Shown here one piece after another: positions 17,649 to 26,269 of a stretch of DNA of 64,000 bases (its first letter is position 1; every line of letters starts with the position of its first letter). A model generated the notes under the pieces. It saw nothing but the letters and a program-made list of their open reading frames with translations, did not search any database and was not told the DNA's origin. The position numbers and the translations under genes are program-made. The DNA comes from TMP-24 sp041397305 (lineage in GTDB: Bacteria > Pseudomonadota > Alphaproteobacteria > Rhodobacterales > Rhodobacteraceae): NCBI GenBank assembly GCA_041397305.1, contig JAWKWX010000005.1, forward strand, positions 124,001-188,000. The letters are read 5' to 3'.

Positions 17649-18858
17649 CGCCCTTGCCCGCATCGAGCGGGGCGCGATGGCGCCCGGCCCTGACCGTATC
17701 GTTCGCCTCGCGCCCTTGCCGCAAGCGAAGAAGCCGCGCGATCGCAGGCTCGATGTGTTTCGCGGCCTGTGCCTGGTGATGATCTTCATCAACCATGTGC
17801 CCGGCACGATGTTCGAAGGGCTCACCAGCCGCAATTTCGGTTTTTCCGATGCGGCGGAAGCCTTCGTCTTCATCTCCGGCTGTTCGGCGGCGCTGGCCTA
17901 CGCAGGCGCGTTCGACGGCACGGCGCGGCTCTGGCCCGGCATCTCGCGGATGTGGGGGCGGGCCTGGACGCTCTATCTCGTCCATCTCCTGGTGACCTTC
18001 TGGGCCATTGCCATTGCCGCCGCCACCTGGCGGTTCGGCGGTGACAGTACCCTGTTCTTCAAGGACAATATTCAGGCCCTGGCCCGCGATCCGCTGGGAA
18101 CGCTGATCGGCCTGCCCGCGATGACCCACCAGCTTGGCTATGTGAACATCCTTCCGATGTATGCGGTGCTTCTGCTCGCGGGTCCCGCGCTGATCTGGGC
18201 GGGGCTTCGCGCGCCGCGCGCAACCTTCGCGGCGTCGCTGGCGCTGTGGGCGCTTAGCGGCTTCTTCTACCTGGACCTGCCGAATTTCCCCAATCCGGGC
18301 GGCTGGTTCCTGAATCCGCTGTCCTGGCAGATTCTCTTCGTCGCGGGTCTGATGACCGGGCTGGCTCTGCGCCGCGGCGAGCGGTTCGTGCCGCGCCATC
18401 CGCTGCTGATCGGGCTTGCGGCCGCGGTACTCGCCGGTGCGCTGCTGTGGCTGAAGGCGCCTCTGGGCGGCGCGGTCGGCTACAGGATCGTGCGCTTCCT
18501 TCTGGACCTTGGCCTTCCCGGCTCGCTTGTGGATTTCGACAAGACCTATCTGTCGCTGCCGCGCCTTCTGCATGCCTTCGCTCTGGTCTATCTTCTGGGT
18601 GCTCTGGCGTCGGTGCACTGGCTCTGCAACAGCCGCTGGCTGGAACCGCTGGCACTGATGGGCCGCATCGCGCTGCCGGTCTTCGCCTTCGGTACGATCC
18701 TGTCCTTCGCGGCGCGCGCAGTGAAGGAAATCGCGGCGGAAAGCCTGTGGCTTGATGCCGCGCTGATCGCGGGCGGCGTCCTGGCGATGTGGGTTCTGGC
18801 CTTCGCGCTGCAGACCGCGCGGGCAGCGGCGAAAGCCGGGCAGGTCAAACCAGGTTGA
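17641..18858 (+). CDS. opgC: OpgC-type glucan succinyltransferase
   Basis: 405 residues from a GTG at 17641 that overlaps opgH; an ATG at 17677 is an alternative. About ten membrane spans. The signature near the N terminus is RRLDVFRGLCLVMIFINHVPG, followed by FGFSDAAEAFVFISGCSAA, characteristic of the Rhodobacter-type OpgC family (PF10129). It substitutes periplasmic glucans with succinyl groups, making them anionic. It is the last gene of the opg operon. Confidence 0.92.
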   Translation: MADALARIERGAMAPGPDRIVRLAPLPQAKKPRDRRLDVFRGLCLVMIFINHVPGTMFEGLTSRNFGFSDAAEAFVFISGCSAALAYAGAFDGTARLWPGISRMWGRAWTLYLVHLLVTFWAIAIAAATWRFGGDSTLFFKDNIQALARDPLGTLIGLPAMTHQLGYVNILPMYAVLLLAGPALIWAGLRAPRATFAASLALWALSGFFYLDLPNFPNPGGWFLNPLSWQILFVAGLMTGLALRRGERFVPRHPLLIGLAAAVLAGALLWLKAPLGGAVGYRIVRFLLDLGLPGSLVDFDKTYLSLPRLLHAFALVYLLGALASVHWLCNSRWLEPLALMGRIALPVFAFGTILSFAARAVKEIAAESLWLDAALIAGGVLAMWVLAFALQTARAAAKAGQVKPG

Positions 18859-18885
18859 GTTAGTTATATCCTAAGCGCTGGTCTT

Positions 18886-18906
18886 TCAGAGTTTACTTTT
18901 CTCTGA
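18886..18906. promoter_or_regulatory. inverted repeat between opgC and the Rieske cluster
   Basis: TCAGAG-N9-CTCTGA, a perfect 6-bp inverted repeat with a T-rich spacer, lies 27 bases after the opgC stop and 100 bases before the Rieske oxygenase ATG. It could be a weak terminator for opg or an operator for the catabolic cluster. The surrounding 50 bases are AT-rich. Confidence 0.35.
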
Positions 18907-19005
18907 TCCAACTCTGCGTCATCACGGGGAAGGAAGGCCCGACGGTCGGCGCGGAAGACGCCGCCCCGGGCAGGGGTGCGTCTGGCACCGGCAAGGGAGC
19001 AAGAG

Positions 19006-20148
19006 ATGACCCGTCACGAAACGCTGAGCCCGGCGGCCGAACTGCACGCCAATGTCTCGGTTCCGTTCGAAAGCGCTCGGGCGATGCCCAAGTCGGTCTA
19101 TACCTCGCCCGCCTTCCTCGCGCTGGAGCAGAAACATATCTTCGGCCGCGAATGGCTGTGCGCGGGGCGGGCGGAGACTCTGCCAAACCCCGGCGATTAC
19201 CTGACGATGGAGATCGCGGGCGAGCCGATCATCGTGCTGCGCGACCGCGCAGGCGAGATCCGCGCAATGTCGAACGTCTGCCGTCACCGGATGTCGACGC
19301 TTCTGGCAGGGCGGGGCAATGTGCGCTCGATCGTCTGCCCCTATCACGCCTGGACCTACAATCTGGACGGCAGCTTGCGCGGCGCGCCCGCGATGGCGCG
19401 GAACGAGGCGTTCTGCAAGGAGGATACCCGCCTGCCGACCGTGCGCTGCGAGGTCTGGCTTGGCTGGATCATGGTGACGCTGAACCCCGACCTTCCAGGG
19501 CCGCGCGAAGCCTTGAAGGATGTCGAGAACCTCGTCGGCTATCTTGACATGTCCACCTATGTGGAGACCTTCCAGGAACAGTTCCGCTGGGCCACCAACT
19601 GGAAGGTGCTGGCCGAGAATTTCATGGAAAGCTATCACCTGCCGGTCTGCCACCAGGGCACGATCGGTGGATCGGTCGATCTGAACCAGATGACCTGTCC
19701 CGAAGGGTTCGCGAGCTTCAACTACCACTGGATCGTGAAGAACGACACGATCCCCCTGTCGCTGGCCCATCCGTCCAACACCGCGCTGACGGGCGATCAG
19801 CGCCGGATCACCTGGCTTCTGTCGATCTATCCGTCATTGCTCATCACGCTGACGCCGGGCTATTTCTGGTATCTGTCGCTGTCCCCCGACGGGCCGGGCC
19901 ATGTGAATGTGGTCTATGGTGGCGGCATGTCGGCCGACTGGATCGCCGATCCCTCATCGGGCGACCATATTGCGGCGCTGCGCGCGCTCCTCGACGATGT
20001 GAATGACGAGGACAAGGGCTGCACGGAGAAGGTCTATCGTGGGCTTTGTTCCGATCTCGGCACGCCCGGCCCGCTCAGCCATCTGGAGCGGCCGAATTTC
20101 GAATTCGCCCAATATATCGCCAGCCGTATTCCGGCGCAGGCGGCATAG
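19006..20148 (+). CDS. Rieske non-heme iron ring-hydroxylating oxygenase, alpha subunit
   Basis: 380 residues from the ATG at 19006 (AAGGGAG site). The Rieske [2Fe-2S] centre is VCRHRMSTL ... CPYHAWTYN (about residues 86-110). The mononuclear iron site is recognisable as NWKVLAENFMESYHLPVCHQ (about 200-219), with a distal Asp expected near the C terminus. Such enzymes hydroxylate aromatics or N-demethylate quaternary amines using electrons from a reductase. No ferredoxin or reductase gene is adjacent, so electrons must come from elsewhere. First gene of the 19-24.9 kb cluster. Confidence 0.92.
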   Translation: MTRHETLSPAAELHANVSVPFESARAMPKSVYTSPAFLALEQKHIFGREWLCAGRAETLPNPGDYLTMEIAGEPIIVLRDRAGEIRAMSNVCRHRMSTLLAGRGNVRSIVCPYHAWTYNLDGSLRGAPAMARNEAFCKEDTRLPTVRCEVWLGWIMVTLNPDLPGPREALKDVENLVGYLDMSTYVETFQEQFRWATNWKVLAENFMESYHLPVCHQGTIGGSVDLNQMTCPEGFASFNYHWIVKNDTIPLSLAHPSNTALTGDQRRITWLLSIYPSLLITLTPGYFWYLSLSPDGPGHVNVVYGGGMSADWIADPSSGDHIAALRALLDDVNDEDKGCTEKVYRGLCSDLGTPGPLSHLERPNFEFAQYIASRIPAQAA

Positions 20149-20173
20149 CGCATCCACGTAGAAAGGATCTGCC

Positions 20174-21448
20174 ATGACGGTGGAAAAGACCGAAGTGCTC
20201 GTCGTCGGCGGCGGGCAGGCCGGGATAGCGGCCAGCGAGCATCTGGGTCGCGCAGGCGTGCCGCATCTGGTGCTGGAACGTCATCGCATTGCCGAGCGCT
20301 GGCGGTCGGAGCGCTGGGATTCGCTGGTGGCGAACGGCCCGGCCTGGCATGACCGGTTCCCGGGGCTGGGGTTCGAGGGGCTGCACCCGGATGCCTTTCC
20401 GGGCAAGGAACGGGTGGCGGACTATTTCGCGGCCTATGCCGAAAAGATCGGCGCGCCCGTCCGGACCGGGGTCGAGGTAGCCTCAGTAACGCGCAACGAG
20501 GGGCGTCCGGGCTTCGTGGTCGAGACATCGAAAGGCACGATCGAGGCGCTGAACGTGATCGCCGCGACCGGCCCGTTCCAGCGCCCGGTGATGCCCGCGA
20601 TCATTCCGACCATGCCGGGCCTCACGCAGATCCACTCGACCGCCTACCGCAATCCCGGCGCCCTGCCCGAGGGCGCTGTCCTGGTGGTGGGCGCGGGATC
20701 GTCGGGCGCGCAGATCGCCGACGAGCTTCTGGCCTCGGGGCGGCGCACCTATCTGTCGGTCGGTCCGCACGGCCGCCCGCCGCGCCGCTACCGGGGCAGA
20801 GATTTCGTCTGGTGGCTGGGGGTCCTGGGCAAATGGGATATTCCCGCGCCGCTGCCGGGGACCGAACATGTGACCATCGCTGTCAGCGGCGCGGGCGGCG
20901 GCGAGACGGTCGATTTCCGGCGCTTTGCGGCGCGCGGCATGGTGCTGGTCGGGCGGACCGAAGGCTGGCGGGACGGCAGGCTGTCCTTCGCGGGCGATCT
21001 TGCCGCCAATATCGCTGGCGGCGATGCCGACTATCTCTCGGTGCTCGACGAGGCGGACGCCTATATCGCGCGCAACGGTCTCGATTTCCCCGAGGAACCT
21101 GAGGCGCGGCAGATCGGCGCCGACCCCGATTGTGTCACCCATCCCATCCGCGATCTGGACCTCGAGGCAGAAGGGATATCGACCGTGATCTGGGCCACGG
21201 GCTTCGCACTCGACTACGGTTGGTTGCAGGTGGATGCGTTCGACGCGCAGGGCAGGCCCCGCCATCAGCGCGGCGTATCAGTCGAGGCGGGGATCTACTT
21301 CCTCGGTCTGCCCTGGCTGTCGCGGCGTGGGTCCAGCTTCATCTGGGGCGTCTGGCACGATGCGCGCCATGTCGCCGAGCATATCCTCACAAGACGGGGC
21401 TACGGCGCCTATCAGGGCCATGCCGAGAAGCGCCCGGGCGAAAGCTGA
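20174..21448 (+). CDS. flavin-containing monooxygenase (CzcO/FMO-like)
   Basis: 424 residues. FAD Rossmann motif VVGGGQAGIAASEHL at residues 6-20, followed by the RWRSERWDSLVANGPAW segment typical of YUCCA/CzcO-like monooxygenases. A second nucleotide-binding motif (VLVVGAGSSGAQIADEL, about 172-188) would bind NADPH; the terminal ATG motif is IWATGFALDYGWL. It oxygenates a nitrogen, sulfur or carbonyl centre of a small substrate. It starts 25 bases after the Rieske gene, so the two oxygenases are probably co-expressed in one pathway. Confidence 0.9.
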   Translation: MTVEKTEVLVVGGGQAGIAASEHLGRAGVPHLVLERHRIAERWRSERWDSLVANGPAWHDRFPGLGFEGLHPDAFPGKERVADYFAAYAEKIGAPVRTGVEVASVTRNEGRPGFVVETSKGTIEALNVIAATGPFQRPVMPAIIPTMPGLTQIHSTAYRNPGALPEGAVLVVGAGSSGAQIADELLASGRRTYLSVGPHGRPPRRYRGRDFVWWLGVLGKWDIPAPLPGTEHVTIAVSGAGGGETVDFRRFAARGMVLVGRTEGWRDGRLSFAGDLAANIAGGDADYLSVLDEADAYIARNGLDFPEEPEARQIGADPDCVTHPIRDLDLEAEGISTVIWATGFALDYGWLQVDAFDAQGRPRHQRGVSVEAGIYFLGLPWLSRRGSSFIWGVWHDARHVAEHILTRRGYGAYQGHAEKRPGES

Positions 21449-21467
21449 TCTCTGGCGAAAGCTGATC
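21437..21467. repeat. tandem 14-base duplication at the monooxygenase stop
   Basis: GGCGAAAGCTGATC occurs at 21437-21450 and again at 21454-21467. The first copy contains the stop codon of the flavin monooxygenase. It looks like a local 17-base duplication and is probably non-functional. Confidence 0.7.
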
Positions 21468-21528
21468 CCCGGCTTTCCCGAACCCCGATCCCATGCCATC
21501 CTGACCCGCGACAGAACCGGAGGCCCAA

Positions 21529-21945
21529 GTGGCGCATTACAGACACCGCAAGTTCAATACCAGGGATACCTACCCCGAACAGAAACTCGACAATGACCTC
21601 GCGCAGGCCGTGGTGACACGCGGCGGCCGCACCGTCTGGCTGCGCGGCCAGTGCCCGCAGGAACTCGACACGGCGAAGAATATCGACAGCCACGATCCCG
21701 TCGAGCAGACCCACAAGGTGATGAGCAACATCCGCCAGCTTCTGGAGGAATGCGGCGGCAGCATGGAGCATCTGGTGAAGGTCGTGGTCTATATCACCGA
21801 CGTCCGTCACCGCGAGGCGGTCTACCGGACGATGGGCGAATATATCAAGGGCGTGCATCCGGTCTCGACCGGCCTTGTCGTCTCGGCCCTCGCCCGGCCG
21901 GACTGGCTGGTCGAGATCGACGGCACCGCGGTGATTCCGGATTGA
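21529..21945 (+). CDS. RidA/YjgF/RutC-family protein
   Basis: 138 residues, slightly longer than the usual 125-130. The family pattern is visible: VWLRGQCPQELDT, then QTHKVMSNIRQLLEECGGSMEHLVKVVVYITDV, and ending ARPDWLVEIDGTAVIP. The conserved Arg of classical RidA (RxP near the C terminus) is replaced by an ALARPD arrangement that may still supply the arginine. RidA proteins hydrolyse reactive enamine/imine intermediates; in catabolic clusters they often process an aminoacrylate- or imine-like product. This fits a neighbouring amine-oxidising oxygenase. Confidence 0.9.
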   Translation: MAHYRHRKFNTRDTYPEQKLDNDLAQAVVTRGGRTVWLRGQCPQELDTAKNIDSHDPVEQTHKVMSNIRQLLEECGGSMEHLVKVVVYITDVRHREAVYRTMGEYIKGVHPVSTGLVVSALARPDWLVEIDGTAVIPD

Positions 21946-22012
21946 GGCAATGGGAACCCCCTCCTCCCCCGCTTCCGTTTCAGATTGTCCCCGGGGTGGT
22001 CAATTGGGGCCG

Positions 22013-22035
22013 CCATTGGTTCAAGGAACCAATGG
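22013..22035. promoter_or_regulatory. 23-bp near-perfect palindrome between ridA-like and DUF1028 genes
   Basis: CCATTGGTTC-AAG-GAACCAATGG: 10-bp perfect arms around a 3-base centre, 46 bases before the DUF1028 start. The TTGGT...ACCAA half-sites resemble GntR/FadR-type operators. It has no T-tract, so a terminator is less likely. Confidence 0.5.
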
Positions 22036-22080
22036 ACCGGCGGGCAGGCAGCGCCCGGCCGCCGGACGAAGGGTGCGGCC

Positions 22081-22752
22081 ATGACCTTCTCGCTCATCGC
22101 CCGCGATCCGGGGACCGGCCAGTTCGGGATGGTGATCTCCTCCTCCTCGCCCGCGGTCGCGGCGCGCTGCGTGCATCTGCGCGCGGGCGTCGGCGCCGTC
22201 GCCTCGCAGAATGTCACTGATCCGGGGCTCGGGCCGCTGGTTCTGGACCGGCTGGCATCGGGCCTTGGTGCCGCGCAGGCGGTCACCGATGTGGTGACCG
22301 GCCGCGCCCATATCGGCTATCGCCAGCTGATGGCGATCGGGCGCGCGGGCGGGCCGGCGATCTGGTCCGGCGATCAGGTGCTGGGGCTTTGGGGTGAGGC
22401 CGTGGCGGAGCATTGCGCGGCGGCGGGGAACCTCTTGGCCCACGCGGACATTCCCGACCGGATGGTCGCGGCCTTCGAGGCTGCGACGGGAAGTTTCGGC
22501 GACCGGCTGATGGCGGCGCTGAAGGAGGGCCTTGCTGCCGGGGGCGAGGCGGGGCCAGTGCGGTCGGCAGGGCTCAAGATCGTGGGCGAACCCGACTGGC
22601 CGATTGCCGATCTGAGGTCGGACTGGCACGACGATCCGATCGGTGCGCTCGGGCTGGCGTGGGAGGTCTACCAGCCGCAGATGGCGGCCTATATCCAGCG
22701 CGCGCTCGATCCGACCGTCGCGCCATCCTACGGCGTTCCGGGCGACGAATAG
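22081..22752 (+). CDS. DUF1028-family protein
   Basis: 223 residues from the ATG at 22081. The N terminus MTFSLIARDPGTGQFGMVISSSSPAV and the SQNVTDPGLGPLVLDRLASG segment are diagnostic of DUF1028 (PF06267). The fold is thought to resemble N-terminal nucleophile hydrolases, but the reaction is not established. DUF1028 genes frequently sit with RidA and peptidase or amidase genes in catabolic clusters, as here. It is preceded by a strong palindrome. Confidence 0.9.
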   Translation: MTFSLIARDPGTGQFGMVISSSSPAVAARCVHLRAGVGAVASQNVTDPGLGPLVLDRLASGLGAAQAVTDVVTGRAHIGYRQLMAIGRAGGPAIWSGDQVLGLWGEAVAEHCAAAGNLLAHADIPDRMVAAFEAATGSFGDRLMAALKEGLAAGGEAGPVRSAGLKIVGEPDWPIADLRSDWHDDPIGALGLAWEVYQPQMAAYIQRALDPTVAPSYGVPGDE

Positions 22753-22849
22753 TGGTTCTGGCGCGATGAGGCGCTTCTTGTTAGGTTCGGTCTAAGCCAA
22801 TCGGGAGGCGGCGTCGCTTCGGTTCACCCTGCGCCAGCTTGAATATCTC

Positions 22850-23761
22850 GTGACCGTGGGCGAGACCGGCTCGATCGCCGCCGCCGCAGAGCGGCTGCAT
22901 GTCTCCTCGCCGTCGATCTCGGTCGCGATCTCGCAGATCGAGGCCGAGTTCGGGCTCGCGCTCTTCACCCGCCGTCATGCTCAGGGGCTGTCGCTGACGC
23001 CGGGCGGTCGGCAGCTTGTCGATCAGGCGCGGAAGGTGCTGGCAGAGGCGGGCGGGCTTGTGACGCTGGCGGGCGACATTGCACAGCGGATCGGTGGCCC
23101 GCTGTCGGTCGGCTGCCTTCTGACCTTCGCGCAGGTCGTGCTGCCGCAGATCCGCCGCAGCTTCTGCACCGCCCATCCGGCGGTCGAGTTCCGGCAGTCC
23201 GAACGCAATCAGGCCGAGATTTTCGACGGCCTGCGCAGTGCGGAACTGGATGTGGCCCTGACATATGACCTTGATATCCCCGGCGACATCCGCTTCCTGC
23301 CGCTCGTGAGCCTTTTGCCCTATGCTTTGATGGAAGCGGATCACCCGCTGGCGGCGCGAACCGAAGTCGGGCTTTGCGATCTCGCACCCCATCCGATGGT
23401 GCTTCTGGACCTGCCGCTGTCGGGGGATTACTTCCTGTCGCTTTTCGCCGCACAGCGGCTTCGGCCTTCCATCGCCGAGCGGACCCGCGACATGGGGGTG
23501 ATGCGGTCGATGGTGGCCAACGGCTTTGGGTATTCGATTGCCAATATCCGGCCCGAGAGCGATTTTGCCCCCGACGGGCGGCGGCTTGCGCATGTGCCGA
23601 TTGCCGATCCGGTCCGGCCGCTCTGGCTTGGCCTCGCGCTGGCCGAGGGTGCGGGCCTGTCGCTGACGGTGAGGGCCTTCCTCGACCATGCCCGCGCCGC
23701 GATCACGCAGGAGACGGCGCCGGGGCTTGGGACACTGGGAGGCGGCGATGCAGACCGTTGA
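22850..23761 (+). CDS. LysR-family transcriptional regulator with an unclear start codon
   Basis: 303 residues from the first canonical start (GTG at 22850). LysR homology clearly begins upstream: codons from 22811 read Ala-Ser-Leu-Arg-Phe-Thr-Leu-Arg-Gln-Leu-Glu-Tyr-Leu, the usual first helix, with a GGGAGG site just before, yet no ATG, GTG or TTG exists in frame back to the stop at 22793. The HTH (TGSIAAAAERLHVSSPSISVA) and effector-binding domain are otherwise normal. It sits inside the catabolic cluster and overlaps the M20 gene, so it probably regulates this pathway. Confidence 0.85.
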   Translation: MTVGETGSIAAAAERLHVSSPSISVAISQIEAEFGLALFTRRHAQGLSLTPGGRQLVDQARKVLAEAGGLVTLAGDIAQRIGGPLSVGCLLTFAQVVLPQIRRSFCTAHPAVEFRQSERNQAEIFDGLRSAELDVALTYDLDIPGDIRFLPLVSLLPYALMEADHPLAARTEVGLCDLAPHPMVLLDLPLSGDYFLSLFAAQRLRPSIAERTRDMGVMRSMVANGFGYSIANIRPESDFAPDGRRLAHVPIADPVRPLWLGLALAEGAGLSLTVRAFLDHARAAITQETAPGLGTLGGGDADR

Positions 23762-24890
23762 CATCCTCGACCGTTTGGTGGCCTTCCCGAGCGTCTCGTC
23801 GCGCTCGAACCGCGACATTGCCGGTTGGATCGCGGATCACCTCGCCGCCGCGGGTTTCGAGGTGATAAGCCTGCCGGATGCGACGGGCGAGAAATGCGGG
23901 CTGCTGGCGCGGCTCGGGCCGCGCGTGGATGGCGGGCTGCTCTTGTCGGCGCATATGGATGTGGTGCCGGTCGAGGGGCAGAACTGGGTGAGCGATCCGT
24001 TCCGGTTGAGGGCGTGCGATGGCCGGTATTACGGCCGCGGCACGGCGGATATGAAGGGCTTTCTGGCTGCGGCGCTATCGGTGGCCGCTGATGCGGCAGC
24101 CGGGCCGCTGGCGCGGCCTCTTCTGCTGTCACTGTCCTATGACGAGGAAGTGGGCTGCCGGGGCATTCCTTCGATGATCCCGCATGTCCCGGCCTTCTGC
24201 GGGCGCCCGGCCCTTTGCTTGGTGGGCGAACCCACACGGCTCGATATCGCGACTGGCCACAAGGGCAAGCTGAGCGGCCTCGTTCGCTGCCACGGCACGG
24301 CGGGCCATTCGGCACTGGCGCCGCGCCATGTGAACGCCCTGCATCTGGCGGCCGACATGATCGGGGCGATGCGGGCGGAACAGGCACGGCTGGAACGTGA
24401 AGGCGCGCGGGATGCGGATTATGACATTGCCTATTCGACCGTGCATGCGGGCGTTCTGCGGGGCGGGCGGGCGCTGAACATCGTGCCTGACCTGGCCGAG
24501 ATCGAATTCGAGGTCCGTCATCTTGCCGCTGACGATCCTGCCGACAGTCTCGGACGGCTAAGGACGGCGGGTGAGGCGCTGGCCGCCGCTGCGCATGAAC
24601 CGGCCGCGCGGGTCGAGGTGGAGGCGTTGAATGCCTATCCCGGGCTTGACGCCGATCCGGGCGGCGAGGCGGTTTCGGCGCTGCGCGCCCATCTGCCGGA
24701 CGCGCGGCTGATCAAGGTCGCCTATGGGACGGAAGCGGGTTTTTTCGACGCGCTTGGCATCCCGACGCTCGTCTGCGGGCCGGGCGACATGGCGCAGGGG
24801 CACAGGCCGGACGAGTTCATCGAGGCCGATCAGCTTGCGCGATGCGAGCAGTTTCTGCAGGCCCTTGTGGGCGATCTGGCAAGAGGGTGA
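23748..24890 (+). CDS. M20 family deacylase, ArgE-like
   Basis: 380 residues from the ATG at 23748, inside the end of the LysR gene and preceded by GGGAGG. Metal-ligand motifs of di-zinc M20 enzymes are present: SAHMDVVPVEG, RGTADMKGFLAA, YDEEVGCRG (general-base Glu) and a C-terminal CGPGDMAQGHRPDEF. The sequence is of the acetylornithine deacetylase type. An argE gene in arginine synthesis is rare in alphaproteobacteria, which use ArgJ. Given the neighbours it more likely cleaves an N-acyl amino acid made by the oxygenase pathway. Confidence 0.9.
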   Translation: MQTVDILDRLVAFPSVSSRSNRDIAGWIADHLAAAGFEVISLPDATGEKCGLLARLGPRVDGGLLLSAHMDVVPVEGQNWVSDPFRLRACDGRYYGRGTADMKGFLAAALSVAADAAAGPLARPLLLSLSYDEEVGCRGIPSMIPHVPAFCGRPALCLVGEPTRLDIATGHKGKLSGLVRCHGTAGHSALAPRHVNALHLAADMIGAMRAEQARLEREGARDADYDIAYSTVHAGVLRGGRALNIVPDLAEIEFEVRHLAADDPADSLGRLRTAGEALAAAAHEPAARVEVEALNAYPGLDADPGGEAVSALRAHLPDARLIKVAYGTEAGFFDALGIPTLVCGPGDMAQGHRPDEFIEADQLARCEQFLQALVGDLARG

Positions 24891-24922
24891 GCCGCCGTCC
24901 GCCGCCAGCGACATCGTAGCAA

Positions 24923-26170
24923 TCAGCCCTCCTCGCCCGTCTCCTGCGCGGGGTCGGCCCCGGTCTCGGTTGATTCCGCGGCCATCGCATCGTGCGCGTC
25001 CATGCACAGCTTCCGCAGCGCCTTGTCGATCGCCGCATCCGGCGCCAGCGGATCGGCTGCAGCAGCAATCTGGCGCAGACGGCGGCGGCGCCCGGTGGTG
25101 ACGGCTTCAGCGACCACCGGCGGCAGAAGGTCAGAGGCCGCGAGCGCCTTCGCCCAGGCGAGCGGCAGCGACGGCTTCTGCAGCGTTCCCTCCTCGCACC
25201 AGGTATGTTCGAAGAGTGTCATGATATAGTCCAGCACCTCGCCCTGCGGATGGCGGCGGTCGGGCTTGAAGGGGCTGGCGAAGACATCCGTCACCAGCTC
25301 GAAGGACGGCCAGTAGTGCAGGACGCCCTCGTCCCTGAACTCGCGCACCACCTCGTCGATCGCAACGCGCAGTACCGATTTGGAGACCGAGTTGGCGGTC
25401 AGGCAGGACACGTCGCGGAAGGTGGCGATCAGGGGGATGGGCGAGAGGGTGAAGAGGATTTTCGCATCCGGCCGGTGCTGGCGGATCAGGCGGTAGATGG
25501 CGCGCAGGTTGTCGCGGTTCTCTTCCACCGTCGATACGCGGAACTTGTGGCGCGCGGGATCGTAGGCATCCTTCGGGATCGTCCGCCAGAAGACATTGCC
25601 GGTGGGTTCGTCGTACCAGACCTCGGAGAGGCCGAAGGTCAGGATGAAGAAATCCGTCTCGTCGAAGATGCGCCGCGTCTCGGCCTGCACTTCGGGGTCA
25701 TAGCCATATTCCTCGGCCTTGTAGCCGTGCCAGAGCGCGCCGTCGAAGGTCCGGTTTTCCCAGGCCCATTCGAACTGCTGGCGGATGACGAACGAATTCA
25801 CCATTCCCTCGCCGCAGGCCACGACATAGGCTTTCTTCGCCTCTTCGTCGCGGGTCAGGACCCGGAAGCGGCGTTTCGACAGCCAGTTGGAGATATTGGC
25901 GGCAAAGCAGCTGCCGAAGGCGGTGATCTGGGTTTCGGGCCGGATCATCGGCACGTCGGGCGCCCAGCCGTGCAGCACATATTTCGCCGCAGCACCTATA
26001 TCGAGCATGCGCGCGACATCGGGATTGTAATTGGTGTGCTCGCCCCGGAACCAGGTGCGGAACTCTGCGCCATGGCGTGAAGTCGTCTGGAAATTCAAGA
26101 CCCCGGTGCCCGCGCGGCTGCGGTTCACGATCTTCGGTTCCGGGGCGGGGGTCTTGGACAGATCGGACAA
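24923..26170 (-). CDS. GSCFA-domain protein
   Basis: 415 residues. The family name motif appears as ITAFGSCFAANISNWL (about 84-99), and the following region (ILTFGLSEVWYDEPTGNVFWRTIP) matches the GSCFA family (PF08885), an SGNH-like hydrolase superfamily often linked to polysaccharide or capsule modification. No signal peptide. It is convergent with the M20 gene and stands alone. The substrate is unknown. Confidence 0.88.
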   Translation of the reverse strand: MSDLSKTPAPEPKIVNRSRAGTGVLNFQTTSRHGAEFRTWFRGEHTNYNPDVARMLDIGAAAKYVLHGWAPDVPMIRPETQITAFGSCFAANISNWLSKRRFRVLTRDEEAKKAYVVACGEGMVNSFVIRQQFEWAWENRTFDGALWHGYKAEEYGYDPEVQAETRRIFDETDFFILTFGLSEVWYDEPTGNVFWRTIPKDAYDPARHKFRVSTVEENRDNLRAIYRLIRQHRPDAKILFTLSPIPLIATFRDVSCLTANSVSKSVLRVAIDEVVREFRDEGVLHYWPSFELVTDVFASPFKPDRRHPQGEVLDYIMTLFEHTWCEEGTLQKPSLPLAWAKALAASDLLPPVVAEAVTTGRRRRLRQIAAAADPLAPDAAIDKALRKLCMDAHDAMAAESTETGADPAQETGEEG

Positions 26171-26269
26171 AGATCACTCCTTACGATGGCGGTCGCTGAT
26201 CAGCCTAGCGGCCAATCGTGTCGCATTTTGGGACAGTTTGTGGTCTGCCGCGCGGAAGTGGCGACAGGC

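Noticed and set aside
21985..22080. Upstream extension of the DUF1028 gene
   Set aside because: It would run through the 23-bp palindrome, and family homology begins exactly at the ATG at 22081.
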